A stretch of DNA of 64,000 bases from contig NZ_JBIUAG010000033.1 of assembly GCF_044547355.1 (NCBI RefSeq), forward strand, positions 60,876 through 124,875, given 5' to 3'. The notes under the pieces are model-generated. The model made no database searches. It worked only from the letters and a program-made list of their open reading frames with translations, and had not been told where the DNA came from. The number at the start of each line of letters is the position of its first letter. Positions within the stretch are counted from its first letter, which is position 1. Positions 8,291 to 20,200 of the stretch are shown one piece after another. Source of the stretch: Kutzneria sp044547355. GTDB lineage: Bacteria; Actinomycetota; Actinomycetes; Mycobacteriales; Pseudonocardiaceae. The position numbers were made by a program, and so were the translations under genes.

Positions 8291-11200
8291 CGGTCTCAGC
8301 CCCCTCGATGTGCACCCCTTCGAAGCCTAGCCCCAACCTTTTCATGTCCTGGGCGACGGCGGCGGCCGCGGCGGCGTTGCCGCCGGTGGCCCAGGCCCGG
8401 GCCACGCCCTCCAGCACGTGCGACAGGGTGAGCCCGGCAGTCACCGAATCACCCGCCTGGCGCAGGAGCTGGCCCACGACCCCGGCGATCTCCAGCAGGC
8501 GCATGGCCTTCGGCAGCGCGGACGCGAGTTTGCCGGCGGCCTCCTCGCCCTCCAGCGCCCGGGTCGACTCGACGGCTTCCCGGGCCGTGTCCACGACCAG
8601 GCTGGTCGTCTCCTCGTGGGCGCTGTGCCCGGCGAGAGTGGCGGCCAGCGCCTGCTCGTCCACCACGCCGGCCGCGGGCAGGTCCGGGATCGGCTGCATC
8701 AGGTGCGGGCTCAGCGGCGCGGGCTCGGCGGCCACCCGGGGGTTGGGCCGGGCCAGGTCGAGGCCGTCGTAATCCTGGCTGAGACGGGTGTCGGGCACGG
8801 CGACCTGGTCCCGGGCGACCCTCTCCACCTGCCAGAGGTTGCGCGGCTTGAGGGCGACCTCGTGCCCGCGGACCTGACCGCCCAGCAGGCCGTTGTCCTG
8901 GAGGACGGCGGAGTTGCGGTCGTGGGCGAGGAACACGCGGCCGGAGTCGCGGTACTCGTCGCCGGGGCCGAGGTAGTGCAGCACCTCGTGCGCCAGCACG
9001 GCGGGGTTCTCGCCGGCCTTCCAGTGGGTCTGGTCGGTGGCGTGGTCGCCCACGTGGACGCTGGAGTGGGCCTCCGCCGCGGTCTCGGGGAACTCCAGGC
9101 GCAGGTGGAACTGGTCGCCGGAGGGCAGCCGGTGGCCGGCGTTGAGCAGCGAGTCGACGGCCCGGGTGGCGTCGGCCTTGGCCTTGGCCACCTGCTCGGG
9201 GTCGCCCGACACGTGCAGCTTGACGGTGTGCTCCTGCACGAAGCGGTCGGGCGCCACCTCGATGCGGCGCAGGTCGTAGCGGACCTGGCCGACCTGGCGC
9301 TCGAACCGGGGCCGGCCGTCGGCGCCGACCGTGCTGCTGGTCTTCACGTCGGCGATCTCGGTGTGCACGGTCCGGGCCAGGTCGTCGCGCCGCAGGTGCT
9401 CCCACTGCTCGGGCCGGAACGGCTGCTCCGGCTCGAACCACGGCGCGGTGCGCTCCTGGCTGTGCCGCCACGACTCGTCGTCGATGACCGGCTTGGCGAG
9501 GTCGTGGGCGTCGGGATCGTAGTCCCGGCCCGGGTTCGGCTCGGCGACGTAGTCCTCGGGCGGGGCCGGGCGGGCCTGGTCGCCGTGGAGGTCGGCGATC
9601 GCCTGGTCACGGTCGCGCCGGGCGTCCCACCAGGCGTCCTCGGCCGTGCGCGCGGTCTGACGGGCCTGTTGGGCCCGCCGCTCCGCGTCGCGCTGCGGCT
9701 GCTGGAGCTCGTCGATGCGGTGCTCGATCTCCTGCCGCTGCCGGGCCAGCTCGGCGCCGCGTTGGTGGGCCTGCTCCAGGGCGTCCTGGACGCGCCGGAT
9801 CTCGGCGTGGTCGCCGCCGGCGAGGGCGTCGTACAGCTGCCCGCGCAGGACGGTCGAGTTGTTCACGTGCGCGGCGGCGTCCCGGTCGGACCGGGCCAGG
9901 TCGGCGCGGCGGGCGGCGATCTCGTCCCGCGCCGACAGGTAGGCGTCGTCGATGGCGTGCCGGGCCGTCAGCAGGTCCTTCTCGGCGTCCTTCCAGGTCT
10001 CCTCGGCGGTCTTGACCCGGTCCTGGGCCCGCGTGACGGTGTCGGGCAGCCCGCCGTGGTCGGCCATCCGGATCCGGGCGCCGTCCTTGAACGTCAGCGA
10101 GACGCCGCGGCCGTCCTTCTGGAACCGGATCTCGGTGTCGTAGACCAGGACCTTCGTCCGCCGGCCGCCGGTCGAGGTGCTGGCCGACGGGGCCCGGTGG
10201 GTGTCGCCGCCGGCCCCGAAGGTCCGGTTGGCGTCCAGCCCGGAGCGCTTCACGTCGGCGCCGCCGAAGCTGGCGTTGACGTCCCGGTGGTGCTCCGGGG
10301 TGGCCGGGTTGTCCCGGACCCCGCCGCCGCCCCCGAGCAGAGTGGTGTTGACCGAGCCGCTGACCGAGGTCGAGACCTCGGTGTCGATCTTGGCCGAGTG
10401 GGTGGCCGCGCCGCCGACGTCCACCGAGTCGCTGACCGTGACCAGGCGCGGGTTGGTGAGCCGGGCGTGCGCGGTCAGGCCGGTGTCCTTCAGGCCGGGC
10501 AGCTCCACCGGCCCCTTGAGCATGGCCGGCAGGTTGGCCTTGATCACCTCGGGGGTGAGCGAGGTGTCCAGCGCGTGGCCGCGCGCCGGCCGCAGGTCGC
10601 CGGCCAGCCGGTGGGCCTGCGCGCGGACGTCGGCGATGTCGCCGGTGAAGTCGTCCACGTGCACGTGCTCGGGCAGCTGCTCGCCCTCGCCCTGCCACCG
10701 CTGGACCCACTCCGGCTGGAGGTCGGCGTCGCCGACCGGCCGGATCTCGGTGGGCGCGCCGGGCGCGTGGTCGCCGGCGGTGGACACGTCGTCGGCCAGC
10801 TTGCGCACCACCAGCTGGTGGGAGTCGACGGCGGACCGGCCGATCTCCACCCCGCCGCGCCGGATCTCCAGGTGGAAGTCGACCGGCAGCCGGTAGCGGG
10901 CCTGCGGGCCGCTGGACGAGCTGGACTGGGTGGTGGAGACGCTGTCGGTCTCGGTGATCTTGTGCCCGCTGGTGCGGCTGACGGCCGCGCCGACCGAGTT
11001 GGGCATCGAGGCGAACACCGCCTTGTCCTGGGCCTTGGGCAGCCCGGTGCCGGTGAACCGGCCGGACAGGCCGGAACTGGCGTCCTTGCCCTTGGTCACG
11101 GCGTCGCTGCCGGCCGCGGTCGCCTCGTGCGACAGCGTGCTGCCGTCGTGGGTGACGCCGAGATAGGTCGGCGCGCCGGTCGGCCTCGCGTGCAGCACGA

Positions 11201-14200
11201 CCTCGTACGTGTCGTGCGTGAAGGTGTTGGCCTTCGGGGCGAGCAGCGAGACACCGCCGTTGAGCGCACTGTCCACAAGGGACCGAACGCCCTCCTGGGA
11301 GGACTGCGCGCCGATGCGGCGCAGGTTGCCCATGGTGTCGTCGAGCACCGACTCCGGCAGGAGCTTGCCGCCGAGCTCGCCCAGATTGCCGCGCAGGGAC
11401 GGGATCAGGCCGGCCAGGTCGCCGGTCGGCTCCACGTGGCCGAAGCCGACCGACGGACGCGGGCCGGTCAGGGTCGCGGGCAGCGCCGGCGGCTGGACGG
11501 CGGCCGGCCCGTCGAGGTCGTGCGCCGGCAGCAGCCCCATGCCCCGGGCCTGCTGCTCGGTCACCCGCACGAACACGCTGTCCGGCAGGTCGACCGTGCG
11601 GCCGGCGGTGCGCACCTCGGTGTTGTGCAGGAGGTTGTTCTGCCGCGACTCCGCCACCACGTGCGCGACGGCGTCCATCTTCACCAGCACCGTGCGGCCG
11701 CTGCCGGAGGTCACGCCGTGCTCGACCGAGCCGCCGAGGGAGTGGCTGGTCTTCGACGTCCAGGTCCAGCCGCGCAGCGTGGCGCCGAGGGTGAAGGCGG
11801 CCGAGCCGTGGGCCGGGCTCTCGTTGGGCCGGGTCGCGATCGTCTCGCCCACGCTCAGGTCCAGCGAGTGCTGGACCTGCTTGCTGCCGGTGACGGTGTA
11901 GCCGCCGGTCTGGCTGTGGGTCAGGGAGATGTCGTCGGACACCGCGACGATGCGGGGGTTGCCCAGCTCCATCGTCATGCCGACGGCCCCGACGCGGTCG
12001 GCGACGCGGCGGTTGTACTGGAGGCCGTCCACCTGGAGGCCGCGGCGGATCACCTGCGGGTCGCCCTCCAGCACCTCGGGGCTGAACGCGTGGTGCAGCT
12101 CGTCGGCGGTGACCGAACCGGACAGCGACAGCGCCTCGTCGCCGCCCGCCGCCTCCCGCAGGGCATCCACCGCGGCGGCGTGGATGTGCTCCGTGCCGAC
12201 GATCGCCTCCACCCGCTGGAACTCCGGCTGCAACCGGATGCCGGCGTCGTGGCGGAGCTGGGTGATCGAGCGCGGCGCCGGGTCGGGCGTGGTCACGTGC
12301 TGGTCGGTGTGGGCGGGCGGCTGGGTGTGGCTGGTGACGCTCTCCGGCACCAGCACGGTGAGCTGGCCGTCGATGCGGTGCGCCGCGCCGCGGCGGACCT
12401 CGGGCACGTGGTTGCCGGGCAGGCCCGGCGTGATCCGGCGGACCCACGACCGGTTGCGGCTGTGCTCCTCGATCGTGACCTCGTAGCGCACGTCGGACCG
12501 GAAGGCGTGCGCGGTCTTCTCGCCGGAGGTGCCCAGCTTGTCGCCGACCTCCGGGCCGGTGTCGGTCTTCCAGGTGCGCGTGTAGCCGTAGCGGACGCCG
12601 GCCGACGTGGTCGGCGTGGTCACCGCGTCCCGGGTGGTGACCGGGGTGTTGACCCGGCCGTCCAGGGAGACCGAGCCGCCCTTCTGCGCGGTGTCGGACA
12701 CGCTCAGCTTGGTCTTGGTGGACCCCGCGCCGCGCACCTGGTGGTCGGCCGCCTTGCCGAGGTGGTCCAGCGGGCCCAGATGCGCCTTGACGGTGACCGT
12801 GACGTAGCGGTTGGAGCCCAGGCCCGGCTGCTTGAGCCGGATCTTGACGCCGCCGGCCAGCATGCTGTTCAGGTTGGACGCGAGCCCCTCGTGCGACAGG
12901 TGCGTGTCCAGCAGCCGCCGGTTGGCCATCGCCTCGGCGATGTCGGTGCGGGACGCGCCGGCCAGCCGGTCGCTGCCGAACTCCGGCACCAGGTCGCGCA
13001 GCTGTTCGTTGCCGCGCAACGTGTTCTCCACGTGCTCGCGGACCTCGTCGGCGCCGCTGAGGTGGAAAACCGTGCCCAGGCCGAGGGATTTGCCCGACTC
13101 CAGGTACTCGGGCGCGTAGTGGCGCCGGTCGGTCGCCTGGAACTCGCCGTGGCCGCCATCGGGCACCTGCATGCCGGCGTGGTGCGCCTCGATGTCGGAC
13201 ATCCGGACGTGCGCGGTGGCGCCGCGCACGGTGTGCACGTCGTGGCCGATGGCCTGCACGTGCAGGCGGAAACCCATCTTGTAGAGACCGGTGACGCCTT
13301 CGGTGCGCAGCGTGGACTTCCACTTCGCGGCGTCGCCGAGCGAGCTGGCCAGGCTGTCGCGCTGGCTGTAGCCGACGGTGAGACCGCCGCCGGCGCTGAT
13401 CCGGCTGACCGGGTCGGCCGCCGTGGCGCCGCCGATGGTGCCGCCGACGTCGAAGCCGGACTTGGTGGTGGCCGACCGGCCGGCGGTGGCCGAGCCCTCG
13501 GTGTTGGCGCTGACCTTGTAGCCGCTGGCCGTGCCCTCCAGCAACGCGTCGGTCGGCTCGATCCGCATCCGCACGCCGCCGATCCGGCTGCCGTCCGAGC
13601 TGACCAGGTCGGGCGAGTAGATCCAGTCCTTGGCCAGCGCCGGCAGGTTGTCGCGGATGTTGTCGGCGGACAGGAAGGCCAGCAGCTCCTTGCGGCCGGG
13701 CGAGCCGATCTCGGTGATCTTGGGGTGCAGGTCGGCGGCGGCGTGGTCGAACGCCTCGCCGACGCCGCCGACCGACTCGGCCCCGAACACGTTGAGGTGG
13801 TTGGGGCGGACGGCGGTGATGTCGGCGTGCGCCGGCGGCGTGCCGACCGCGTCGGTGGGCAGGGCCAGCGTGACGTCCCGGCGGAACGCCACCTGGCCGG
13901 CCGGATGCGTGGGCGCGCCCTTGGCGTCGGTCAGCGACACGTGGAAGTCCACCTTGGCGTCCACCAGGTCGGAGCCCTCGTGGCTGAGCGAGTGCGACTT
14001 GGTGACGCCCGCGCTGGACTCCAGCGACACCGTCGGCCGGGCCGAGACGACCTTGCCCGAGACCGTGCCGCCGGGGCCGGCGACCGCGGCCACCGTCACC
14101 GCGCCGGACAGGTCGTGCGTGCGGGTCTTGGTCGTGCTGGCCGATGCGCTGCGGGCCGTGGAGCCGGACAGGTCGAGGGTGCGCTTGTCCTCCGAGGTGC

Positions 14201-17200
14201 GGGTCGCCCCGGTGAAGTCGAGGGTCGCCCGGACCGTCGCCTCGTAGGTGCGGCCGTTGGCCTTCACCTCGAACTTGCGGCCATCACCCAGCAGGGAACC
14301 GAGGTTCTCGGTGACCGCCTGGTGGATGGCGTCCACGCCGGTCAGGTCGCGGCGCTGCTCCGCCGACAACGGCAGCTGGTCGTGCACGCTGGTGACGACG
14401 TCGTCGGCCAGGTGCTCGGTGTCGATGCCGCGGCCCAACCCCAGGGAGCGGTTCTCCCGCAGGTAGCTGGGCAGCTGCTCCGGATCGACCGGCCGGCGCG
14501 CGTTCGGGTCCAGCGCAGCGTCCTCCGGCACCGTCGCCAGCTCCGGCCGGAAGCGGTTCTGCCGGTGCTCGGCCTGCTCCTGGGCCTGCCGCCGCTCGTC
14601 CAGTTCGGCCTGGCGGCGTGCGGCCAGCTCCTGGGCCTGGCGCTGCTCCTCGGCCTGGTGCTCACGCTCGAGACGGTCGTGCAGCTCCAGGGCCCGGCGC
14701 TGGTCCGCCTCGTCGCCCGGGGCCGGCGCGGGCCGGTGCTCGGCCTGGTCGCGGCGGCCGGTGGTGGTGGTCCACGGATCGGCGACGTCCCGGTGGCTGC
14801 CGGTCTCGGCCGGCCGGCCGGGGGCGTTCAGCGGCAGATCGCGTTGCACCGGACCGGATTTGGCCACGTCCTCGATCAGCCGCAGGTGGTCGGGCGTCAG
14901 CTCCGGGGCCTTGGACAGCACGTCCCGGCCCATCGGCCCGCGCACGCCGCTGTCGTCGATGTCCCGCCGGAAGATCGCCTTGTCGTGCTGGTACTCGTCC
15001 TTCAGGCCCAGGTTGTGCAGCACCTCGTGCAGCAGCACCGCTCCCCCGGCGTCCTTCGACCACGAGGCCTGGTCGGTTTTCTCTCCACTGTGGACGGTCA
15101 CGGCGCCGTGTTTCGGCCCGTCGCCGCCGAATTCGACACGCAGGTGGAGCTGGTCGCCGCCGGGCAGCCGGTACCGGCCGTTGACGTGGTCGTCAGCCGT
15201 CCGCGTGACCCGGTCCCGCACCGCCTGGACCTCGTGCTCGCCGACACCGTCGCCGGCCTTGGTGTCCAGCCGAACCGTCAGCTCGCGGACCCACTTGTCC
15301 GGCTCCACCTCGATGCGGCGGGACTCGTAGCCGATGCGGGTCTGCCAGCCGTCCAGCAGGCCGTTGCCGCCGGCTCCCCGCGTGCTCGGGTCGAACCGCT
15401 CGGACCTGACCTGGGCCGCCGGCGCGTCGCCACGCCGATCGGCCCAGCGGTCCGGCGTGAACAGCGCCGGGTCCTTGGCCGACGGCTCGTGCAACGGCAC
15501 CGTCGGGCCCTCCGGCGCCCGCACCGTCCGGTGGCCCTGCGAGGCGCTGCGCGACAACGGAGTGAACCCACTGGTGCTCGGCCGGCGCGTGCGGCCGCCG
15601 GTCGGTTTGCCCAGGCTCTTCAGGTGGGCCTTGGCGGCGGCGAGCTCATCGGCGCGCTCCTGCAACTCCCGGCCGGAGCCCTCCACGTGGTAGTCGTTGT
15701 AGCCGCCCCGTGAGCGATGCTCGGCCAGGAGCTGCCGCCGGTTGGTGACCTCGCGCTCCGCGCGCGCCACCTGCTCCTTGAGCAGGAGGCCCTCGGCTTT
15801 CACGGCGTCGTGCGTTTGTCGGGCGTCGTCGCGCTCGCCGCGCAAGGCGTCGCGAACGCGGTCGTCCTCGGCCACCATCTCCCGGGTCACGCCGCCGACG
15901 CGGCGGGCGTAGTCCTGATAGGTCTGCTCCGCCTTGACCTTGGCCTTGTTGTACCGGGCCTTCGCGGCGTCGTACTTGGCACGGTCCTGCTTGGCGTGCT
16001 CCTCGTGGTTCGTCTGCTGCCTGACGAGGTCGGCGTGCGTGCGGACGGCGTCGTTCACATTCCTTTGCAGGGTGCGGTCGTCGGCGTCCTGGCGCGGCTG
16101 CGACTGCGCCTTGGCCGCCAGCGCCTGATCGTTCGTCGCCTTGACCCTGTCGTACCGCTCCTGGGCCTTCTCCACGGCCCGCTGGGCGTCGGCCAACTCG
16201 ATCTGGCGGAGGTGCGAGCGGGCCTGGCCGAGCGTCTCCTCCAGCTGGCGCACGCGGGCCTGCGCGGCTTCGTGCTGCTGCCGCGCGTCCATGGACCGTT
16301 GCTCCGCATCCTCCAGCTTGTCCTGGGCCCGGTCGTGACGCCGAACCGCCTTCCGAACCTCGGCCTCGTAGTCCTTGGCCGCCTTGGCGGTGTTGTCGCG
16401 TTCCTCGCCGGCGGCGTTGCGGGCGGACCTCGCCGCCTGCTCCCGACGACGATACGACTCGTCGCCGGGATGCCGGTCCGCCCGAGCGCCCGCGTCCTCG
16501 CGAGCGCGCTTCGCCTCCTGATAACGGGTCTCGGCCTTCTCGCGCGCGGTCTCCAGTCGCTGCTGGTGCGCCTGGGCCCGGCGCAGGGTCGTCGCCGTGC
16601 GGGTGGCCTCGTTTTTCGCCTCGGTCAGCGCCAGCTCGGCGGTGTTGTGCTGCCGGGCGAGCGGGTCCAACTGCGCCTGCCCGTGTCGCAGGTCGTCCTC
16701 GATGGTGGTGATGTGGTGCGCCTGCGCGTGGTGCTGCTGGGACGCCCGCGGCGGCGCCGGTTCGGCCGGCCGGTTCGACTGGACCCGGGTCAGGCCGGGG
16801 CCGGACGACGGGCCGGCGTGGCTGATCGAGTTCGCACGGTTGCGGCCGAACAGGCTGCCGAGGGTCGTCTTGGGTTTGACGACGTACTGACCGAGCTTGA
16901 TGTTGCCGGCGTCCCTGGACAGGGTCGCCAGCTCGCCCTTCTGACCGTCGAGGAACACCACTCCGTCCTTGGTGTTGACCACGTTGATGACGTGGCTGTA
17001 ATTGCGGCCGGCCCGCGTGTAGGAGACCAGGCCGCGGCTGTTGGGCACCGCCTGCATCTGGGCGATCACGTCGTCGAAGCTGCCGACCGGCCTGAACTCG
17101 GAGTTGTGCTGCGCCAGCAGGTAGGTGTCGGCCTCGTAGGCGTCCTTGTGCGGGGCCTCGTGGATGCGCGCGACGCCGGGGCCGCCGTTGAGCATGTCGT

Positions 17201-20200
17201 CCACCGCGACCACGCACGAGGTGCAGTTGTCCGTCGCGAGCATGTCCTTGTCGCGCAACGGATTGACGTTGCCGAGGCCGGGGAAGTTCTCGTCGACGAA
17301 CCGCTGCTCCTCCCGGCCGCGCTTGGAGACGTGCGTGATGGCGGGCCGGTTCGTGACCCCGTGCACCGGCTGGTTGAGGTGGTTCCACGACGACGGCCCG
17401 GCCTGGATCCGGCTGGAACCGGCGAGCGGCGGGGCGTCGCTGTTGCGGCGCTTGCGGAAGAGTCCGAGCGGCGCCTCGGCCGGGCGGTGCGCGGGCGCGT
17501 CGTCCTTCGGCCGGCTCGGCCCATCGGGCTCCCGCTCCGGCCGGCCGGAGCCACCGAGCGGCAGGTCGTGCTGGACCACGCTGGACTGCGCGACGTCCTC
17601 GATCAGCTTCAGGTGCTCAGGCGTCAGCTCCGGGGCCTTGGACCGCGAGTCCAGGCCCATCACCCCGCGCACGCTGTCGTCGTCGATGTCGCGCCGGAAG
17701 ATCGCCTTGTCGTGCTGGTACTCGTCCTTGAGGCCCAGGTTGTGCAGCACCTCGTGGGTCAGCACCGACCCGGAGGCCTTGGCCGACCAGTTGGCCTGAT
17801 CGGTGTCACGTCCATTGTGGACGGTCACATCGCTGTGCACCGGGCCGTCGTGCACCGTCTGGCCGGTCGTCGGGTCCTTGACGCCGAATTCCGGGCGCAC
17901 GTGCAGCTGGTCGCCGTTGGGCAACGTGTAGCGGCCGTTGATGTGGTCGTCGATCGCCCGCGTGACCCGGTCCTGGACCGCCTTGACCTCGTGCTCGCCG
18001 ACACCGGCGCCGGCCTTGGTGTCCATCCGCACGGTGAACTCGCGCACCCACTTGTTCGGGGCGACCTCCATCCGCCGCGACTCGTAGCCGATCTGGGTCT
18101 TCCAGCCGTCCAGCAAGCCGGCGACCGGCTTGACCTCGTGCTGGTCGCTGGGGTCGAACCGCTCCGACCGCGCCTGCCCGGCCGGCGCGTTCTCCCGCAG
18201 GTGCTCCCAGTCCTTCGGCGAGGCCAACGACGGATCCTTGGCCGCCGGCGGATGCTCGACGGGGCCGTCGCCACGCGGGGCGGGGGCGGGATCGTGTTCG
18301 GCGGACTCGTGCACCGTCGCCGGTCGCGTGGTCTCGCCGAGGTTGAGCCGCTCCCCCGTCGACGAGATGTCCAGCATCGAGCGCACCGAGTCCGGCAGCG
18401 CCACGTCGTGGTGCACGCCGTTGACGGTGCGGCGGTCGGTGACCGAGTGGATCTGCTGTGACAGCTCGGGATGCGAGGTCAGGTAGGAGATCGCCGCGTG
18501 CCAGACCAGATCCGGGTCGGGGTGCTTGCGCACGGCCGGTTCCACCGCGGTCAGGTGCAGGTCGCCGTCCCGGTTGCCCAGACCGCGCACCAAGGTCTGC
18601 ACCACATTCTTGGTCAGGTCCAAAGTGGACGCCCGGTCGTGCGGCGGCGGCGCGGACGCGCCCTCCGGCGGCGGCTTGAGCCAGCTGCCGTCGCTGTTCA
18701 TCCGGACGTTGTCGATGCCCGGCAGCTCGCGGTGCCCCCGGTAGCCGATCCGCCTGGCCACCTGGTTGAGCGCCTCGGGACCGGTGCGCACCATCACCGA
18801 GTTGCGGTGCACCTTGCCCTGCGGCGTGTCGAAGAACGGCTGTCCCAACGAGTTGATGCCGCGCGGCAGGATCTCCTGCTGGCTCTTGCCGTAGTTCTCC
18901 CGCAGCTGATCCAGGTAGGCCTGGGCGAACGGGTGCCCCTTGGACATCACGAACGCCGAGTTGCCGGTGCCGTAGCTGGTGCGGTGCACCGCGAAGCCCT
19001 TGTCCGACTGCGCGGTCAGGATCAGGTCGTTGACGTTGTGGATGACGTTGTCGCCGTCGGAGTACATGCCGCCGAAGCGGTGCATGATCTCCATCCGCAG
19101 GATGTCGCTGGCCGCCGCGTAGCCGGGGCCGACGCCCTTGTGGGCCTCGGAGTTGTACTGCTCCTGCAACTGCATCGGGTGCTCGCTGTTGAACACCTCG
19201 TGCACGTTGAGCACGCGGATGTTGTGCTGCTTGGCCCAGTCGGCCATGTCGCGCACGTCGCGCAGCGGATCGGGCGAGCCGTCGGTCGGCGGGTGCGTGG
19301 TCAGCGCCTCGTTGAACTGCTCCCGCGGCACGTCGGTCCACAGCACCGGCACCGAGGACTCGTTCATCCGGTCGCCGAAGTCGCCGAAGTTCTTGCGGAA
19401 CGAAGCCTGCGTGCCGGCGTCGCGCAGCGGGCCGCCCAGCCAGATGGAGTGCACCAGCAGCGGGGTGTCGGTGTGCCGGTCCAGCGGCGGCAGGTCCTCG
19501 CCCGGCGCCCAGGCGTGCGTCTGGTCGTCGGACCGGTCGTGCGGGATCGTCCAGTCGGCGTTGTCCCACAACAACTCGCCGTGCGGGTCGAGGTCCTCGT
19601 GCTCCAGGCGGTAGCCCTTGGCCAGGTCCAGGGTCTCCACCAACTGCATGGTCTGGCCGGCGGTCAGGTCGCGGTGGTTGTGGCCGGCCATGAACGGCGG
19701 CGGCTCCGGCGCCCGGTACAGCCCGAACAGGTCCGGCCCGAGCAGCGGCGCGTGCTCGGGGGCGGGGCCGTGATTCGCGGAGTCCGCACGTAGGTCGGCG
19801 ACCAGCTCGTCCGGCGAGCCGTAGGGCTCGTGCGGCGCGAGGGCCGGCGCCGGGGCCGGGCGGTGGGTGGCCTCCAGCGGCGCGGGGGCCGGGGCCGGGC
19901 GGTGGGCGGCCTCCTGGGCCCGGTCGTGTTCGGCCCGCATGTCCCGCAGCTGGTCGGTGAAGTCGGCGAGGTCGCGGAGGTGCTCGGTGGGGTGCCGGCC
20001 CGCCTCGGCGTCGGCGATGCGCTGGAGCACCTGCTCGTGGACGGTGTCCAGGTCGGCGTCGCTGTAGTGCCGCCAGGCCCGCGCGGTCGGGTCGTCCGAC
20101 TGCCGCAGGGCCTGCACGGTGATCGCCGCGTCGCGGTTGTTCTGGAGCTCGGTGACGCGGTCCTGGTGGTATTGCACGTTCCGGTCGTCGCGGGCGCGGC

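Noticed and set aside
8418..15713. Very long plus-strand open frame (2431 codons) antisense to the giant gene
   Set aside because: Composition is Gly/Val/Asp/Arg-rich without domains, it mirrors codon-position GC bias of the minus-strand gene, and has no RBS. It is a shadow frame.
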